Shown: piece after piece, positions 33,979 to 43,014 of the stretch
How the letters are laid out: the number at the start of each line of letters is the position of its first letter
How positions within the stretch are numbered: the stretch's first letter is position 1
Assembly: GCA_031081715.1 (NCBI GenBank)
Contig: JAVHMA010000001.1
Location: 31,285 to 95,284, forward strand
Direction of reading: 5' to 3'
DNA length: 64,000 nt
From: Armatimonadota bacterium
GTDB taxonomy: Bacteria; Sysuimicrobiota; Sysuimicrobiia; Sysuimicrobiales; Humicultoraceae
Made by a program: the position numbers and the translations under genes
Notes under the pieces: generated by a model
Told to the model about the DNA's origin: nothing
Seen by the model: only the letters and a program-made list of their open reading frames with translations
Database searches by the model: none

Positions 33979-34938
33979 ATGGGCGTCGCGACGGACGAGC
34001 GGGTCGGTCGGCTGCGCGAGAGCATCGGCCGCGTTATCCTCGGCAAGGAGGCCGTCATCGACCTGGTGCTGGTCGCGCTGCTCTCGCGCGGGCACGTGCT
34101 GCTGCGCGACGTGCCAGGCGTGGGCAAGACCATGCTGGCGCGGGCGCTTGCCCGGTCCATCGGCGGCGAGTTCACGCGCATCCAGTGCACGCCTGACCTG
34201 CTGCCCAGCGACGTGCTCGGGACGTCCATCATCGACCCCCGCACGTACGAGACGCGCTTCGTGGCCGGCCCCATCTTCGCCAATGTCGTGCTGGTGGACG
34301 AGTTGAACCGCACGACCCCGCGGACGCAGTCGTCGTTCCTCGAGCCGATGGACGAGTGGCAGGTGACGACCGACGGTCAGGCGCGCAACCTGCCCCGGCC
34401 CTTCTTCCTGATCGCCACCCTCAACCCGGCCGAGCACCACGGCACCTACCCCCTGCCCGAGGGCCAGCTCGACCGGTTCGCGCTGGCGACCTCGATGGGT
34501 TACCCGCCGGCGGATGCCGAGCGGGCGATGCTGGAGGGCCATCTCGGCGCGCACCCCATCGACCGCGTGACGCCCGTGCTCGCGCCCGCCGACGTCCTGG
34601 CGCTCCAGGACGCCGCGGCCGCGGTGTTCGTGAGCCCCGCGGTGCGCGACTACGTGCTGGCGCTCGCGGCCGCCACGCGCGAGCATCCGGCGGTCGCGCT
34701 CGGGTGCAGCCCGCGCGGCGCGCTGGCGCTGCTGCGCGCCGCGCAGGCCCGGGCGTTGCTGGCCGGCCGCGGCTTCGTGCTGCCCGACGACGTGAAGGCG
34801 CTCGCCGTGCCGGTGGTGGCGCACCGCCTGCTCGTGCGGCCGCAGCCCGGGGCGCCGGCCGTGGCGGACGCGCTCGTCCGCGAGATCCTCGATCGCGTGC
34901 CCGTGCCGGTGCTCGAGGGGCGGCGTGCCCACGCGTGA
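33979..34938 (+). CDS. MoxR-family AAA+ ATPase
   Basis: 319 residues from ATG 33979. AAA+ landmarks: VILGKEAVIDLVL, DVPGVGKTMLARAL (Walker A), IQCTPDLLPSDVLG, PIFANVVLVDELNRTTPRTQSSFLEPMDE (Walker B and sensor region), FFLIATLNPAEHHGTYPLPEGQLDRF (sensor 1 and arginine finger). MoxR proteins act as chaperone-like ATPases for partner proteins encoded beside them. Here the overlapping downstream gene encodes a DUF58 protein and the third gene a TgpA-like transglutaminase, the conserved MoxR-DUF58-TgpA trio. The trio's biological role is not established. Confidence 0.93.
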   Translation: MGVATDERVGRLRESIGRVILGKEAVIDLVLVALLSRGHVLLRDVPGVGKTMLARALARSIGGEFTRIQCTPDLLPSDVLGTSIIDPRTYETRFVAGPIFANVVLVDELNRTTPRTQSSFLEPMDEWQVTTDGQARNLPRPFFLIATLNPAEHHGTYPLPEGQLDRFALATSMGYPPADAERAMLEGHLGAHPIDRVTPVLAPADVLALQDAAAAVFVSPAVRDYVLALAAATREHPAVALGCSPRGALALLRAAQARALLAGRGFVLPDDVKALAVPVVAHRLLVRPQPGAPAVADALVREILDRVPVPVLEGRRAHA

Positions 34939-35980
34939 GGGCGCCGCGGTCCTCGCGCTGGCCGTCGCGGTCTTCCTGCTGGCCACCAACCTCCTCTCGG
35001 GTCTGTTGTTCGTGCTCGACGCGCTGCTGGTCTCGTGCGCGCTTGTTGGCCTCGCCACGGCGGCCTGGCCGCTGCGGGGGCTGGCGGCGCGCCGCCACGT
35101 GCCCGAACGCGGGGTGGAGGGGGAGCCGCTGGCGATCGCGGTCGAGCTGACCGCGCGCCGCACCGGGCGCTTCCTGGTGGTCGAGGACGGCTGGCCGGGC
35201 GCGCGGGCCCGTGCGCTCGTGCCGTACGTGGCCGCCCGGGCGCCGGTCGTCGTGACGGTCACCGTGCTCCCGGCCCGCCGTGGCCGCTACCCGGTCGGGC
35301 CCATCGAGGTCGTGTGCCGGGGGATGCTCGGGTTGTTCTCCATGCGGCGCCGGTTCCACGCGGCTGACGGGGTGGCGGTGTGGCCGGCGACGCGACCCGT
35401 GCCCGCGGCCGTGGCCGAGCAGTTGCTCCCGGTGCTCGAGGGCCGCGCGGGGGGGCGGCGCACGCGGCAGGCCGAGGACATCTACGGCGTGCGCGACTAC
35501 CAGCCCGGCGACCAGCTCGCGCGCATCCACTGGCGGTCCACGGCGCGCCGGGGTGCGCTTGTGGTCCGCGAGTACGAGCGACCGGAGGGGCCCGCCGCAG
35601 CGATCGTGCTCGACCTCGACCGCACGCAGGCGCCGGCGCGGCTCGACGCCGCGGTGCGCGCGGCCGCGTCCATCTTCCGGCTGGCGGTGCAGCGCGGGGC
35701 CGACGTCGTCCTCATGGGATGGGAGGACGGCTGGGTGGCGCACCGTTGCTGGGAACCCGCGATGGACTGGCTGGCGGGCGTGGGCGCCGCGGCCCCACGG
35801 CTGCCCGAGGCACTGGCCGCGCTGCCGCCCGACCGGCGTGCGGTGGTCGCCGTCGCTTCGGCCGCGTATCGCGACCTGCCCGCGGGCGTGCTCGCCGTGG
35901 TGCCGGTGGAAGAGGTCGCCGGCGAGCCTGGCTTCACCGGCTTCGCCTACGCGGCGGACGGGACGGTGCAGGCGTGGTAA
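34925..35980 (+). CDS. DUF58 domain protein, partner of MoxR
   Basis: 351 residues from GTG 34925, overlapping moxR by 14 bases. Two N-terminal membrane helices (about residues 8-50), then a beta-rich region, and the DUF58 signature region AEDIYGVRDYQPGDQLARIHWRSTARRGALVVREYE near residues 180-215 (landmark RDYQPGD...IHW). The C-terminal part has the von Willebrand A-like pattern IVLDLDR. Family members work with MoxR ATPases, perhaps as metal-dependent protein-binding subunits. The stop overlaps the next start. Confidence 0.92.
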   Translation: MPTREGAAVLALAVAVFLLATNLLSGLLFVLDALLVSCALVGLATAAWPLRGLAARRHVPERGVEGEPLAIAVELTARRTGRFLVVEDGWPGARARALVPYVAARAPVVVTVTVLPARRGRYPVGPIEVVCRGMLGLFSMRRRFHAADGVAVWPATRPVPAAVAEQLLPVLEGRAGGRRTRQAEDIYGVRDYQPGDQLARIHWRSTARRGALVVREYERPEGPAAAIVLDLDRTQAPARLDAAVRAAASIFRLAVQRGADVVLMGWEDGWVAHRCWEPAMDWLAGVGAAAPRLPEALAALPPDRRAVVAVASAAYRDLPAGVLAVVPVEEVAGEPGFTGFAYAADGTVQAW

Positions 35981-38178
35981 GGCTGCGCCGCCTGCTCGCG
36001 AGCGCGCCGCCCGAGCACTCGGTGCCGCTGCGGCTGTGGACCATGGTCGCGGTGCTGGTCAGCGTTTTCGCAGTAACCGCGCACGACGACTTCCTTCAGC
36101 AGCGACTCACCATCCCGCTGCTGGTGGTCGCCGGGTTCGCGTTCTCGTACTGGCGCCGCGGCAAGCGCAACTGGTGGGTCAAGGTCATCCTGGCGGTGCT
36201 GTGCCTGGAGGTCAGCCGGCAGTTCCTGCGCGGGGTGATCGCCGACCCCTACCACACGAGCGTGCCGCTCACCGTGCTGCTGCTGTGGCTGCAGACGCTC
36301 CACGCGTTCGACGTGCCCGCGCGGCGCGACCTGCTGTTCAGCCTGCTCTCGTCGGTCATCCTGATGGCGGTGGCCGCGGCGTTCGCGCTGGACCACTCGT
36401 TCCTGCTCTACCTCGCGCTCTTCGCCTTCGCCGCGGTCCAGGCGATGGTCCACAATGCCTGGCAGGGCGTCAGCGAGTACGCCGCACGCTTGCCCGGACC
36501 CCGACGTCCGGCGCCCCGGGCCGCGGCTGGCGCAGCGGTTCCCGCGCCGGCGGCCGTCGCTGCGCCGCGCACCGCCCTGCTGTGGGCCGCCAACCATCTG
36601 CTGGTCCTCGTGCTGCTGGGCGCCGCCCTGGTGTTCGCCTTCACGCCGCGGCTGGAGGGCATGCGGCTGACCTCGCTGCCGTTTTCGGCGCAGCGGGTCC
36701 TGCTCGACGTCTTCGCCGGTCGTATCGTCAACCCGGCGTACCCCGAGGGCCCACGCGGCCCGGACGGCGGTCCGCCGCCGTGGAACCCGCGGGGCTACTT
36801 CGGGTTCAGCACCACGCTCGACCTCCGGATGCGCGGCGTGCTCGACGACCGGCTCGTGATGCGCGTGCGGGCCACCCGCGCGTACAACTGGCGCGGGATG
36901 GTCTTCGACACCTACACCGGCACGGGCTGGGAGATCGCCGAGGGGCGCCTCACCCAGATCGACGGCGGGGTGCCGCCGATGACGATCACGCGCCGACAGG
37001 ACGAGTCGATCGGCTACACCGCGCGGCATGAGCGCGTCGTCCAGACCTTCTTCATCGAGGAGGAGCAGCCCAACGTCGTGTTCGCGGCGCCGCTGGCCGA
37101 GCTGCTCTACCTGGCCGCCGATCGCGTCTACGTGGACCGCTACGGGGCGATCCGCCTGCCGGGCACGCTGCGGGCCGGCGACGTCTACTCGGTCGTCTCC
37201 CGGGCCTGGGTGCCCCAGGCGGCGCAGCTCCGCGCGGCGCGCGGCCCGGTGCCGGAGTTCATCGCCGAGCGCTACCTGCAGCTCCCGCCGCTGCCCGAGC
37301 GCGTCCTCGCCCTGGCCCGCCGCCTCACCGAGGGGCAGCCGACACAGTTCGACCAGGTCGTGGCGGTCAACCGGTTCCTGATCACCGCGTACCGCTACGA
37401 CCTCTCGATCCCGCACCAGCGCCGGCCGGGCGACGCCGTGGACTACTTCCTGTTCGTGGAGCGCCGCGGGTACTGCGAGCAGTTCGCCAGTGCGATGACG
37501 GTATTGCTGCGGGCGGCGGGCATCCCTGCGCGCCTGGTGACCGGCTACACCCCCGGGACGCTCAACCCGATCACGGGCCTGCTCGAGGTGCGCAACAGCG
37601 ACGCGCACGCGTGGGTCGAGGTGTTCTTCCCGGGGCTGGGGTGGGTGGAGTTCGAACCGACGCCGGGCTTCCCGGACACCGCCGAGCTCGGCGCACCCGC
37701 GTCCCGGCGCTGGGTGTGGCAGGACCTGCTCGCGTTCGGCCGCACCTACGCGCGCGACGTCGCCGCGCGCTGGCCGGCGGCCGCCCGCGTGCTCGACGGG
37801 CTGCTGCTGGCCGCCTGGGCCGGCCTGGCCGTCGCGCTCGCGCTCGGCGGCGGCCTGGCCGTCGCGGGGGCACGGCGCTCGCTCGCCGCGCGCGCGACGC
37901 CGAAGGAACCGGCGGCCATCCTGGCGGAAGTCTACCGCGAGATGTGCGCGCTCCTCGCCCGTCGGGGGCTCTCGCGGGGGCCGTCCGAGACCGTGGCCGA
38001 GTTCCGCATGCGGGTGGAAGCAGCCGAGCCGTCGCCGGAGGTGGCCGCGATCTCCGCCGCGGTCGAGAGGGTGGCGTACGCGGGTGAGGTTGTGACGCCG
38101 GCGGTGGTGGCGGCGGCGCGGGCGCACCTCGACCGGTTCCGCCGGCGCGCCGGGCCGGTGCGTGGCGCTGCCCGCTAG
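35974..38178 (+). CDS. TgpA-like membrane transglutaminase with DUF3488/DUF4129 regions
   Basis: 734 residues from GTG 35974. Five or six N-terminal membrane helices (DUF3488-like), an extracytoplasmic transglutaminase core, a further helix near residue 620 and a C-terminal cytoplasmic DUF4129-like region (ETVAEFRMRVE). Catalytic residues can be placed: Cys501 in GYCEQFASAM, His545 in SDAHAWVEV, and Glu561 in WVEFEPTPG where many relatives have Asp. The family belongs to the MoxR-DUF58-TgpA module; a periplasmic transglutaminase or protease role has been suggested for relatives. It overlaps the following PMT gene by 17 bases, which may be only compaction. Confidence 0.92.
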   Translation: MVRLRRLLASAPPEHSVPLRLWTMVAVLVSVFAVTAHDDFLQQRLTIPLLVVAGFAFSYWRRGKRNWWVKVILAVLCLEVSRQFLRGVIADPYHTSVPLTVLLLWLQTLHAFDVPARRDLLFSLLSSVILMAVAAAFALDHSFLLYLALFAFAAVQAMVHNAWQGVSEYAARLPGPRRPAPRAAAGAAVPAPAAVAAPRTALLWAANHLLVLVLLGAALVFAFTPRLEGMRLTSLPFSAQRVLLDVFAGRIVNPAYPEGPRGPDGGPPPWNPRGYFGFSTTLDLRMRGVLDDRLVMRVRATRAYNWRGMVFDTYTGTGWEIAEGRLTQIDGGVPPMTITRRQDESIGYTARHERVVQTFFIEEEQPNVVFAAPLAELLYLAADRVYVDRYGAIRLPGTLRAGDVYSVVSRAWVPQAAQLRAARGPVPEFIAERYLQLPPLPERVLALARRLTEGQPTQFDQVVAVNRFLITAYRYDLSIPHQRRPGDAVDYFLFVERRGYCEQFASAMTVLLRAAGIPARLVTGYTPGTLNPITGLLEVRNSDAHAWVEVFFPGLGWVEFEPTPGFPDTAELGAPASRRWVWQDLLAFGRTYARDVAARWPAAARVLDGLLLAAWAGLAVALALGGGLAVAGARRSLAARATPKEPAAILAEVYREMCALLARRGLSRGPSETVAEFRMRVEAAEPSPEVAAISAAVERVAYAGEVVTPAVVAAARAHLDRFRRRAGPVRGAAR

Positions 38179-39457
38179 CGTCGAGATCGCCGCGGCCGCC
38201 CCGCCGGCCGCCCGCCGGGTCGAGCCCCTGCTGCTCGCGCTCGTGGTGGGCATCACCCTGTTCGCGGCCCTGGTGCGGTTCCCCCGGCTCGGGACCCCGT
38301 CGTGGATGATCTTCGACGAGATCTACTACGCGAAGGCGGCGCGGCAGATTCTGGCGGGCCAGGAGGTCACCGAGGAGCGCACGCACCCGCCGCTGTCGAA
38401 GCTCATCATCGCGGCGGGTATCGTCGCAGCCGGCGACAACGCCGTGGGCTGGCGTCTGCCCGGCGCGGTGGCCGGGGTGCTGCTGGTGCTCGTCGTCTAC
38501 CTGTTGGCCCTGCTGCTTTTCAAGGATCAGTTCATCGCCGCGGCGAGCGCCATGCTCGTGGCGCTGGACGGGCTCGTGTTCGTGGAGAGTCGGATCGCCA
38601 AGCCCGATATCTTCCTCACGCTGTTTCTGTTCGTCGCCTACACGGCGTTCTGGATGTTCCTGCGCGCGCGGCCGGCCGGTGCGGGCGCGGCCGCCGGCGC
38701 GCACGTATGGCTGTATCTGGCTGGTGCGGCGGCCGGGTGCGCGGTCGCCACCAAGTGGACGACGGTGGTGCCGCTGTCGGTCATCCAGGTCACGCTGGCG
38801 CTGGCCCTCGGGTGGGGGCGGCTGACCCTGACCCGCCGGGACGTGCTCCACCTGGCCGCGGCGTTCATCGCCGTGCCGGTGGCGGTCTACCTGCTGACGT
38901 ACGTGCCGTACTTCGTGCGGGGCCACACCGCCGCCGAGTTCGTCGCGCACCAGCGGTCCATGTACGAGTTCCACGCGAGCCTGACCGAAGGGCACCCCTA
39001 CCAGTCGGCCTGGTGGTCGTGGCCGCTGCTCCTGCGGCCGATCTGGTACGAGTACTATGAGGCCGCCGACGGGCTCTTCCGCGGCGTGGTCGCGATCGGC
39101 AACCCGATCATCTGGTGGGCCGCTCTGCCCGCGCTCGCGGTCTTCGCCGTCTTCGCCGCGCGGGCCCGCGCGCTCCCGGACCTGTTCGTGGTGCTGGGGT
39201 TCGCGATCGCCTACGTCCAGTACGCCTTCATCACCCGGGCGTTATTCCTCTATCACTTTCTCCCGGCGGTACCGTTCCTCGTCCTGGGGCTCGCCGCGGT
39301 ACTGGCGCGCGTGCGCGCGCAGGTCGGCAGCGGCGTCGTCTTGATGTACCTGCTGCTCGCGGCCGGCTGGCTGGTCGCGTTCTACCCGGTGCTGTCGGCG
39401 CTGGGCGTCTCCGGGGACCGGATTACCCGCCTGATGTGGTTCGGGTCGTGGATCTAG
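38162..39457 (+). CDS. PMT-type protein O-mannosyltransferase (GT39)
   Basis: 431 residues from GTG 38162. Unlike the ArnT-like enzymes in this window, this one carries PMT-specific features: WMIFDEIYYAKAARQ with the Asp-Glu pair of the first outer loop, THPPLSKLIIAAG, ESRIAKPDIFLTLF, and the C-terminal four-helix region beginning YYEAADGLFRGVVAIGNPIIWW, the PMT_4TMC pattern. About ten membrane segments. In actinobacteria such enzymes transfer mannose from polyprenyl-phosphate-mannose to Ser/Thr of exported proteins. It overlaps the DPM1-like gene that follows, giving a donor-transferase pair. The Thr-Pro-rich tail of the PilW-like protein at 48272-49363 is the most obvious potential acceptor in the window (inference). 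Confidence 0.88.
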   Translation: MALPASVEIAAAAPPAARRVEPLLLALVVGITLFAALVRFPRLGTPSWMIFDEIYYAKAARQILAGQEVTEERTHPPLSKLIIAAGIVAAGDNAVGWRLPGAVAGVLLVLVVYLLALLLFKDQFIAAASAMLVALDGLVFVESRIAKPDIFLTLFLFVAYTAFWMFLRARPAGAGAAAGAHVWLYLAGAAAGCAVATKWTTVVPLSVIQVTLALALGWGRLTLTRRDVLHLAAAFIAVPVAVYLLTYVPYFVRGHTAAEFVAHQRSMYEFHASLTEGHPYQSAWWSWPLLLRPIWYEYYEAADGLFRGVVAIGNPIIWWAALPALAVFAVFAARARALPDLFVVLGFAIAYVQYAFITRALFLYHFLPAVPFLVLGLAAVLARVRAQVGSGVVLMYLLLAAGWLVAFYPVLSALGVSGDRITRLMWFGSWI

Positions 39458-40161
39458 GCGGGATCTCGGCGGTCCTGCCCGCGTACAACGAGGAGGCCGC
39501 GCTGCCGCGCACCGTGGCCGAGTTGCGGGCCGTGCTGGCCGGGCTCGGCGGCGCGTTCGAGATCGTCGTGGTGGACGACGGCAGCACCGACGGCACGGGT
39601 GCGCTCGCGGACCGCCTGGCCGCGGCCGATCCCGCCGTCCGCGCCGTGCACCACCCGCGCAACCTGGGCTACGGCGCCGCGCTGAGGAGCGGGTTCGCCG
39701 CCGCGCGGCTGCCGTGGGTGTTCCTCATGGACGCCGACGGCCAGTTCGACCCAGCCGAGCTGCCGGCGTTCGTCGAGAGCGCCGCCGCCGGCGCGGACTT
39801 CGTGGTGGGCTACCGCCCCGAGCGGGCCGACGCCGGCCACCGGACGCTGTACGCGAAGGTATGGGCGTGGCTGATGTCGGCGCTGCTCGGCGTCGGCGTG
39901 CGCGACGTGGACTGTGCTTTCAAGCTCATGCGCCGCTCGTACCTGGAGCGGATGCACTTGCAGGCCGGCGGCGCGTTCCTCTCCGCGGAGATGCTGGCGA
40001 AGGCGCGCCGCCTGGGCGCGCGGTTCGTCGAGCGGCCGGTGCGGCACCTGCCGCGCCGCGCCGGGACGTCCACCGGGGGCAACCCGCGGGTGCTCGTGCG
40101 CGCGTTCTACGAGCTGGCGCGGCTGGGGTGGAAGGTGCGGCGGTTCCGGCCGATGCCATGA
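39448..40161 (+). CDS. GT2 polyprenol-phosphate glycosyltransferase (DPM1-like)
   Basis: 237 residues from GTG 39448; an in-frame GTG at 39436 is an alternative. GT-A landmarks: SAVLPAYNEEAALPRTV, IVVVDDGSTDGTGAL, NLGYGAALRSGF, FLMDADGQFDPAELP with the DAD metal site, VRDVDCAFKLMRR. No membrane domain. It overlaps the PMT gene by 10 bases and is the most likely maker of the polyprenyl-phosphate mannose used by PMT. It is the third DPM1-like enzyme in the window (others at 18742 and 32873), so different sugars may be loaded by each. Confidence 0.9.
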   Translation: MDLGGISAVLPAYNEEAALPRTVAELRAVLAGLGGAFEIVVVDDGSTDGTGALADRLAAADPAVRAVHHPRNLGYGAALRSGFAAARLPWVFLMDADGQFDPAELPAFVESAAAGADFVVGYRPERADAGHRTLYAKVWAWLMSALLGVGVRDVDCAFKLMRRSYLERMHLQAGGAFLSAEMLAKARRLGARFVERPVRHLPRRAGTSTGGNPRVLVRAFYELARLGWKVRRFRPMP

Positions 40162-40333
40162 TCGGGCCAGGGTGACCGCAATGGGCGTTTGCGGCAAGCC
40201 CTGTCGGCGAGAGGCCGCGCCATGGCCCCCCACGCGCGGGTCGTCTCCGCGAGGGCGCGGGCCAAGGCCGCTGGCTGGCACGCGGTAAAGGCTGCGAGGG
40301 CCCAACGACCTGGGCCCCGGGGGCCCGTGCGCC

Positions 40334-40713
40334 CTACTCGAAGATCCGCGTCAGGTCGAGCGCAAACCCCGGGAGCGTCGGGTCGAAGGCCAGGGATCGG
40401 ACCGCCGTGTGTACCTGTGGGACGTGCTGCGGTGCATAGACCTCGACCACACGGCGCTGCGGGTCGATCAGCACGGCCATCCGGCAGCCATTCCGCAGGT
40501 AGAGGTGCATCTTGTCGCGCAAGTCGGCCCGCACCTCGGACGGGGACGCGATCTCGAACACGACGTCCGGGCACAGCGGTGCGAAGCCTTCCTGTTGTTC
40601 GCGGGTCAGGGCGTCCCAGCGGTCGCGGCGGACCCACGACGCGTCGGGGGAGATCGCGACCGTCGTGAACGTCAGCTCAGCGACGCGAGGCCGAAGGGCT
40701 GGGCTCGCCGGCG
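40334..40713 (-). pseudogene. 5'-truncated Uma2-family remnant
   Basis: On the minus strand the last 125 or so codons of an Uma2 protein are intact: ISPDASWVRRDRWDALTREQQEGFAPLCPDVVFEIASPSE and KMHLYLRNGCRMAVLIDPQRR (landmarks SPDASWV, CPDVVFEIASPS), which keep the Asp, Glu and Lys of the nuclease site. The N-terminal half of the family is missing, and there is no start codon at the break: the frame runs upstream straight into the end of the transferase gene at 40714. The remnant therefore looks like the 3' part of a gene cut by deletion. It belongs to a different Uma2 subgroup from the intact gene at 3018. The 172 bases from 40162 to 40333 hold no gene, only a GC-rich hairpin-prone stretch. 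Confidence 0.75.
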
Positions 40714-42012
40714 TCAGCCTGTGGCCCCGCCGGGCGGGGCATCCACCGCCCCGGCCCCGACACGGCGCGCCGTGAACAGCACGTAGAACGCCCCCGCCAG
40801 TAGCACCACCGCCAGCGCGCTCCAGACCCGCGTCATCGGATCGGAGAAGAGGGTTGCCTCCGACCACGGAGGCAGGGCGTAGGTCTCGGCGTACGGCCGC
40901 GTGTACGCGTAGACCAGGTTGAGGTAGAAGACCAGGGAGAGCCCGCCATATAGCCAGACCGCGCGGCGGTCGAGCGTGGCCGCGGCGGCGAACAAGGGAA
41001 TGGCCGGCAGTAGGTACCGCTCGTGGATGCGGGTGGGGAGCACGAAGGTCACCAGTAGCGCCACGGCCGCGGCGAGCAGGGCCGCGGGCGGCGTGGGACG
41101 GCGCCAGCTCCAGGTGGCGACCGCGACCAGCGCAGCCGCTGTGAGAACCAAACCGATCGTCGAGAGCCGCAGGCCCATCCAGCGGATCTCGTCGCTGGTC
41201 CAGAACCCCTGCAGCGCCCCCCACAGGTTGAACGCCACCACGCTGGCGAAGGGGTAGACGCCCAGCGAGGTCTGCAGCACCCCGACCAGGCGCAACGGGC
41301 TCAGCCCGAACGGGAGGATCGCGGCGACCAGCGTCGCGAGCCCGGCGCCGCCGGCGGCGAGCACCAGGTCCCACCGCGGTGGCCCCTCGGGTGGTCGGGT
41401 GAGCGTGCGCAGCAGGTACAGCCCCGCAGGGAGCGCGGCCGGCGCGGTCTGCGGCTTGACCACCGCGGCGAGCGTGAGCAGCACCGCCGGGACCACGGGA
41501 GACCCTCGGCCCAGCACCGCGATGCCCGCGACCGCCAGGACCGCGCCGACGGCGTCCGCCTGCCCCCACAGCGCGCTGTTGAAGATGATGCCGGGGTTGA
41601 ACAGATAGGAGACGGACAGCGCGAGCGCCACCGGCGCGCCGTGACGGCGGCCGAGGGCGAAGACCAGCCACGCGGTCACCACGTCGGCGAGCGCCGCCGG
41701 GAGCTTGAGCGCGAACAGGTAGGCCTGGTCGTTGAAGCGCACCACGGTGTTGATCTCGCCGATCACCCAGAGGACGTAGAGGTAGCCAGGGAGGTAGTCG
41801 GCGAAGCCGGCGCCGTAAAACGCGGCCGGTCCGCGCTCGGCCAGATCGTGCGCCCAGGCCTTGAACGTACCGATGTCCACCGGGAAGCCGCCGTGGGGCA
41901 TGATGGCGAAGCGGAGGAGGAGGGCGGCGGCGGCCAGCGTCCACCAGATGCGGACCTCCCGGTCCGCCGGCCGCGCGTCGGCAAGGAGCGCCGGGAGGCT
42001 GCCCGAAACCAT
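40714..42012 (-). CDS. Polytopic mannosyltransferase-like protein (DUF2029/Gpi18-like)
   Basis: 433 residues from ATG 42012 on the minus strand; ATG 42117 would add 35 Ala/Pro-rich residues but lies in the same CCATGG as the start of the divergent methyltransferase. Ten or so membrane helices. The first loop has GGFPVDIGTFKAWAHDLAERG (acidic residue in VDIGTF), followed by YLPGYLYVLW, then SYLFNPGIIFNSALWGQADAV, VVKPQTAPAAL and PTRIHERYLLPAIPL. This set recalls ALG6/Gpi18-like and bacterial DUF2029 transferases that use polyprenyl-phosphate mannose. Acceptor unknown. Confidence 0.78.
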   Translation of the reverse strand: MVSGSLPALLADARPADREVRIWWTLAAAALLLRFAIMPHGGFPVDIGTFKAWAHDLAERGPAAFYGAGFADYLPGYLYVLWVIGEINTVVRFNDQAYLFALKLPAALADVVTAWLVFALGRRHGAPVALALSVSYLFNPGIIFNSALWGQADAVGAVLAVAGIAVLGRGSPVVPAVLLTLAAVVKPQTAPAALPAGLYLLRTLTRPPEGPPRWDLVLAAGGAGLATLVAAILPFGLSPLRLVGVLQTSLGVYPFASVVAFNLWGALQGFWTSDEIRWMGLRLSTIGLVLTAAALVAVATWSWRRPTPPAALLAAAVALLVTFVLPTRIHERYLLPAIPLFAAAATLDRRAVWLYGGLSLVFYLNLVYAYTRPYAETYALPPWSEATLFSDPMTRVWSALAVVLLAGAFYVLFTARRVGAGAVDAPPGGATG

Positions 42013-42115
42013 GAGTATGGGAGTTCCACGCGTCCCCAGTGCCTCCTCGGCCGGCCTCGATCCGCCGGCCGCGGTAGCGCCCGGAGCTCGCAGCGCGGTG
42101 GCGTCCGGAGGGGCC

Positions 42116-43006
42116 ATGGTGTCCGGGGTCGCCGGGGCCGCCCCGCGCCCCTGTGTCCTGTGCGGTGCCGACGCGGCCCGGTTCCTGTTCGAACGGTTCG
42201 GCTACCCGGTGGTCCGGTGCACCCGGTGCGGGTTGGAGTATTGCGGCGTACCCTTCGGCACCGCCGCGATCCTCGACTACTACTCCAAAGGGTACTTCCA
42301 GGGTGCACCCGACCGGCGCGGCTACCACGACTATGCCGGCGATGAGGCCCTGATCAAGCGCTCCCTCGGCCACAAGCTGCGCCTGCTCGAGCGGTGGGTG
42401 CAGCCGCCCGGCCGGTTGCTCGACGTGGGGTGCGCGACCGGATACTTCATGGAGCTGGCGGAGGCGAGGGGGTGGACGGCCTGGGGGCTGGAAGCGTCGG
42501 CCTACGCCGCCGCTGCCGCCGCGCGCCGTGGCCGGCGAGTGGCGCACGGCCTCATGCTCTCGGCATTCGCGTCCGGGGCGTTTCGCGCCGTGACCATGTG
42601 GGACGTGCTCGAGCACCTACCCGATCCGGTCGCCGGGTTGCGCGAGGTCGCGCGGGTCCTCGAACCCGGCGGCGTGCTCGGCCTCAGCACCGGCCGCACC
42701 GACAGCGTTTTGGCGCGGCTACGCGGCCGCCGCTCGCGCATCTACAACCCCCCGCAGCACCTCGTGTTCTTCAGCCGCGGCACCCTGGAGCGCGCGCTCC
42801 GCGAGACCGGCTTCCGGGTGCTGGCCGTCGGTACTGACCACAAGGTGGTCTCGCTGCGCTACGTGCTGCATCTGCAGTCGAGCCTGGCCCCGGAGAGCTG
42901 GTGGGGTCCGGCGGCGCGCTGGGCGCTGCGCGTGCGGTTCAACCCGGCCCTGCCGGTGTGGATTCCCGACAACATGACGGTCTTCGCCGCACGGCGGGCT
43001 ACCTGA
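42116..43006 (+). CDS. SAM-dependent methyltransferase with N-terminal zinc ribbon
   Basis: 296 residues from ATG 42116, behind GGAGGGG at 42107-42113. An N-terminal zinc ribbon (PCVLCG...CTRCGLEYC, residues 10-45) is followed by YYSKGYFQG and a class I methyltransferase core: RLLDVGCATGYFMELAEARGW (motif I), TMWDVLEHLPDPV, EPGGVLGLSTGR. This arrangement is typical of methyltransferases in polysaccharide and glycolipid clusters. It is divergent from the mannosyltransferase-like gene, and 8 bases separate it from the next transferase. Confidence 0.88.
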   Translation: MVSGVAGAAPRPCVLCGADAARFLFERFGYPVVRCTRCGLEYCGVPFGTAAILDYYSKGYFQGAPDRRGYHDYAGDEALIKRSLGHKLRLLERWVQPPGRLLDVGCATGYFMELAEARGWTAWGLEASAYAAAAAARRGRRVAHGLMLSAFASGAFRAVTMWDVLEHLPDPVAGLREVARVLEPGGVLGLSTGRTDSVLARLRGRRSRIYNPPQHLVFFSRGTLERALRETGFRVLAVGTDHKVVSLRYVLHLQSSLAPESWWGPAARWALRVRFNPALPVWIPDNMTVFAARRAT

Positions 43007-43014
43007 GACCGGCG

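Noticed and set aside
35947..38256. 769-codon minus-strand frame
   Set aside because: Antisense shadow of the TgpA-like gene, with runs of Arg, His, Gln and Gly and no ribosome site.
40189..40668. 159-codon plus-strand frame between the DPM1-like gene and the transferase
   Set aside because: Arg/Ala/Gly/Pro composition of a shadow frame; the Uma2 remnant on the minus strand explains the conserved part.
42013..42117. N-terminal extension of the minus-strand transferase from ATG 42117
   Set aside because: Low-complexity Ala/Pro/Gly residues; the start would share CCATGG with the methyltransferase start, which has the better ribosome site. Kept as an alternative only.
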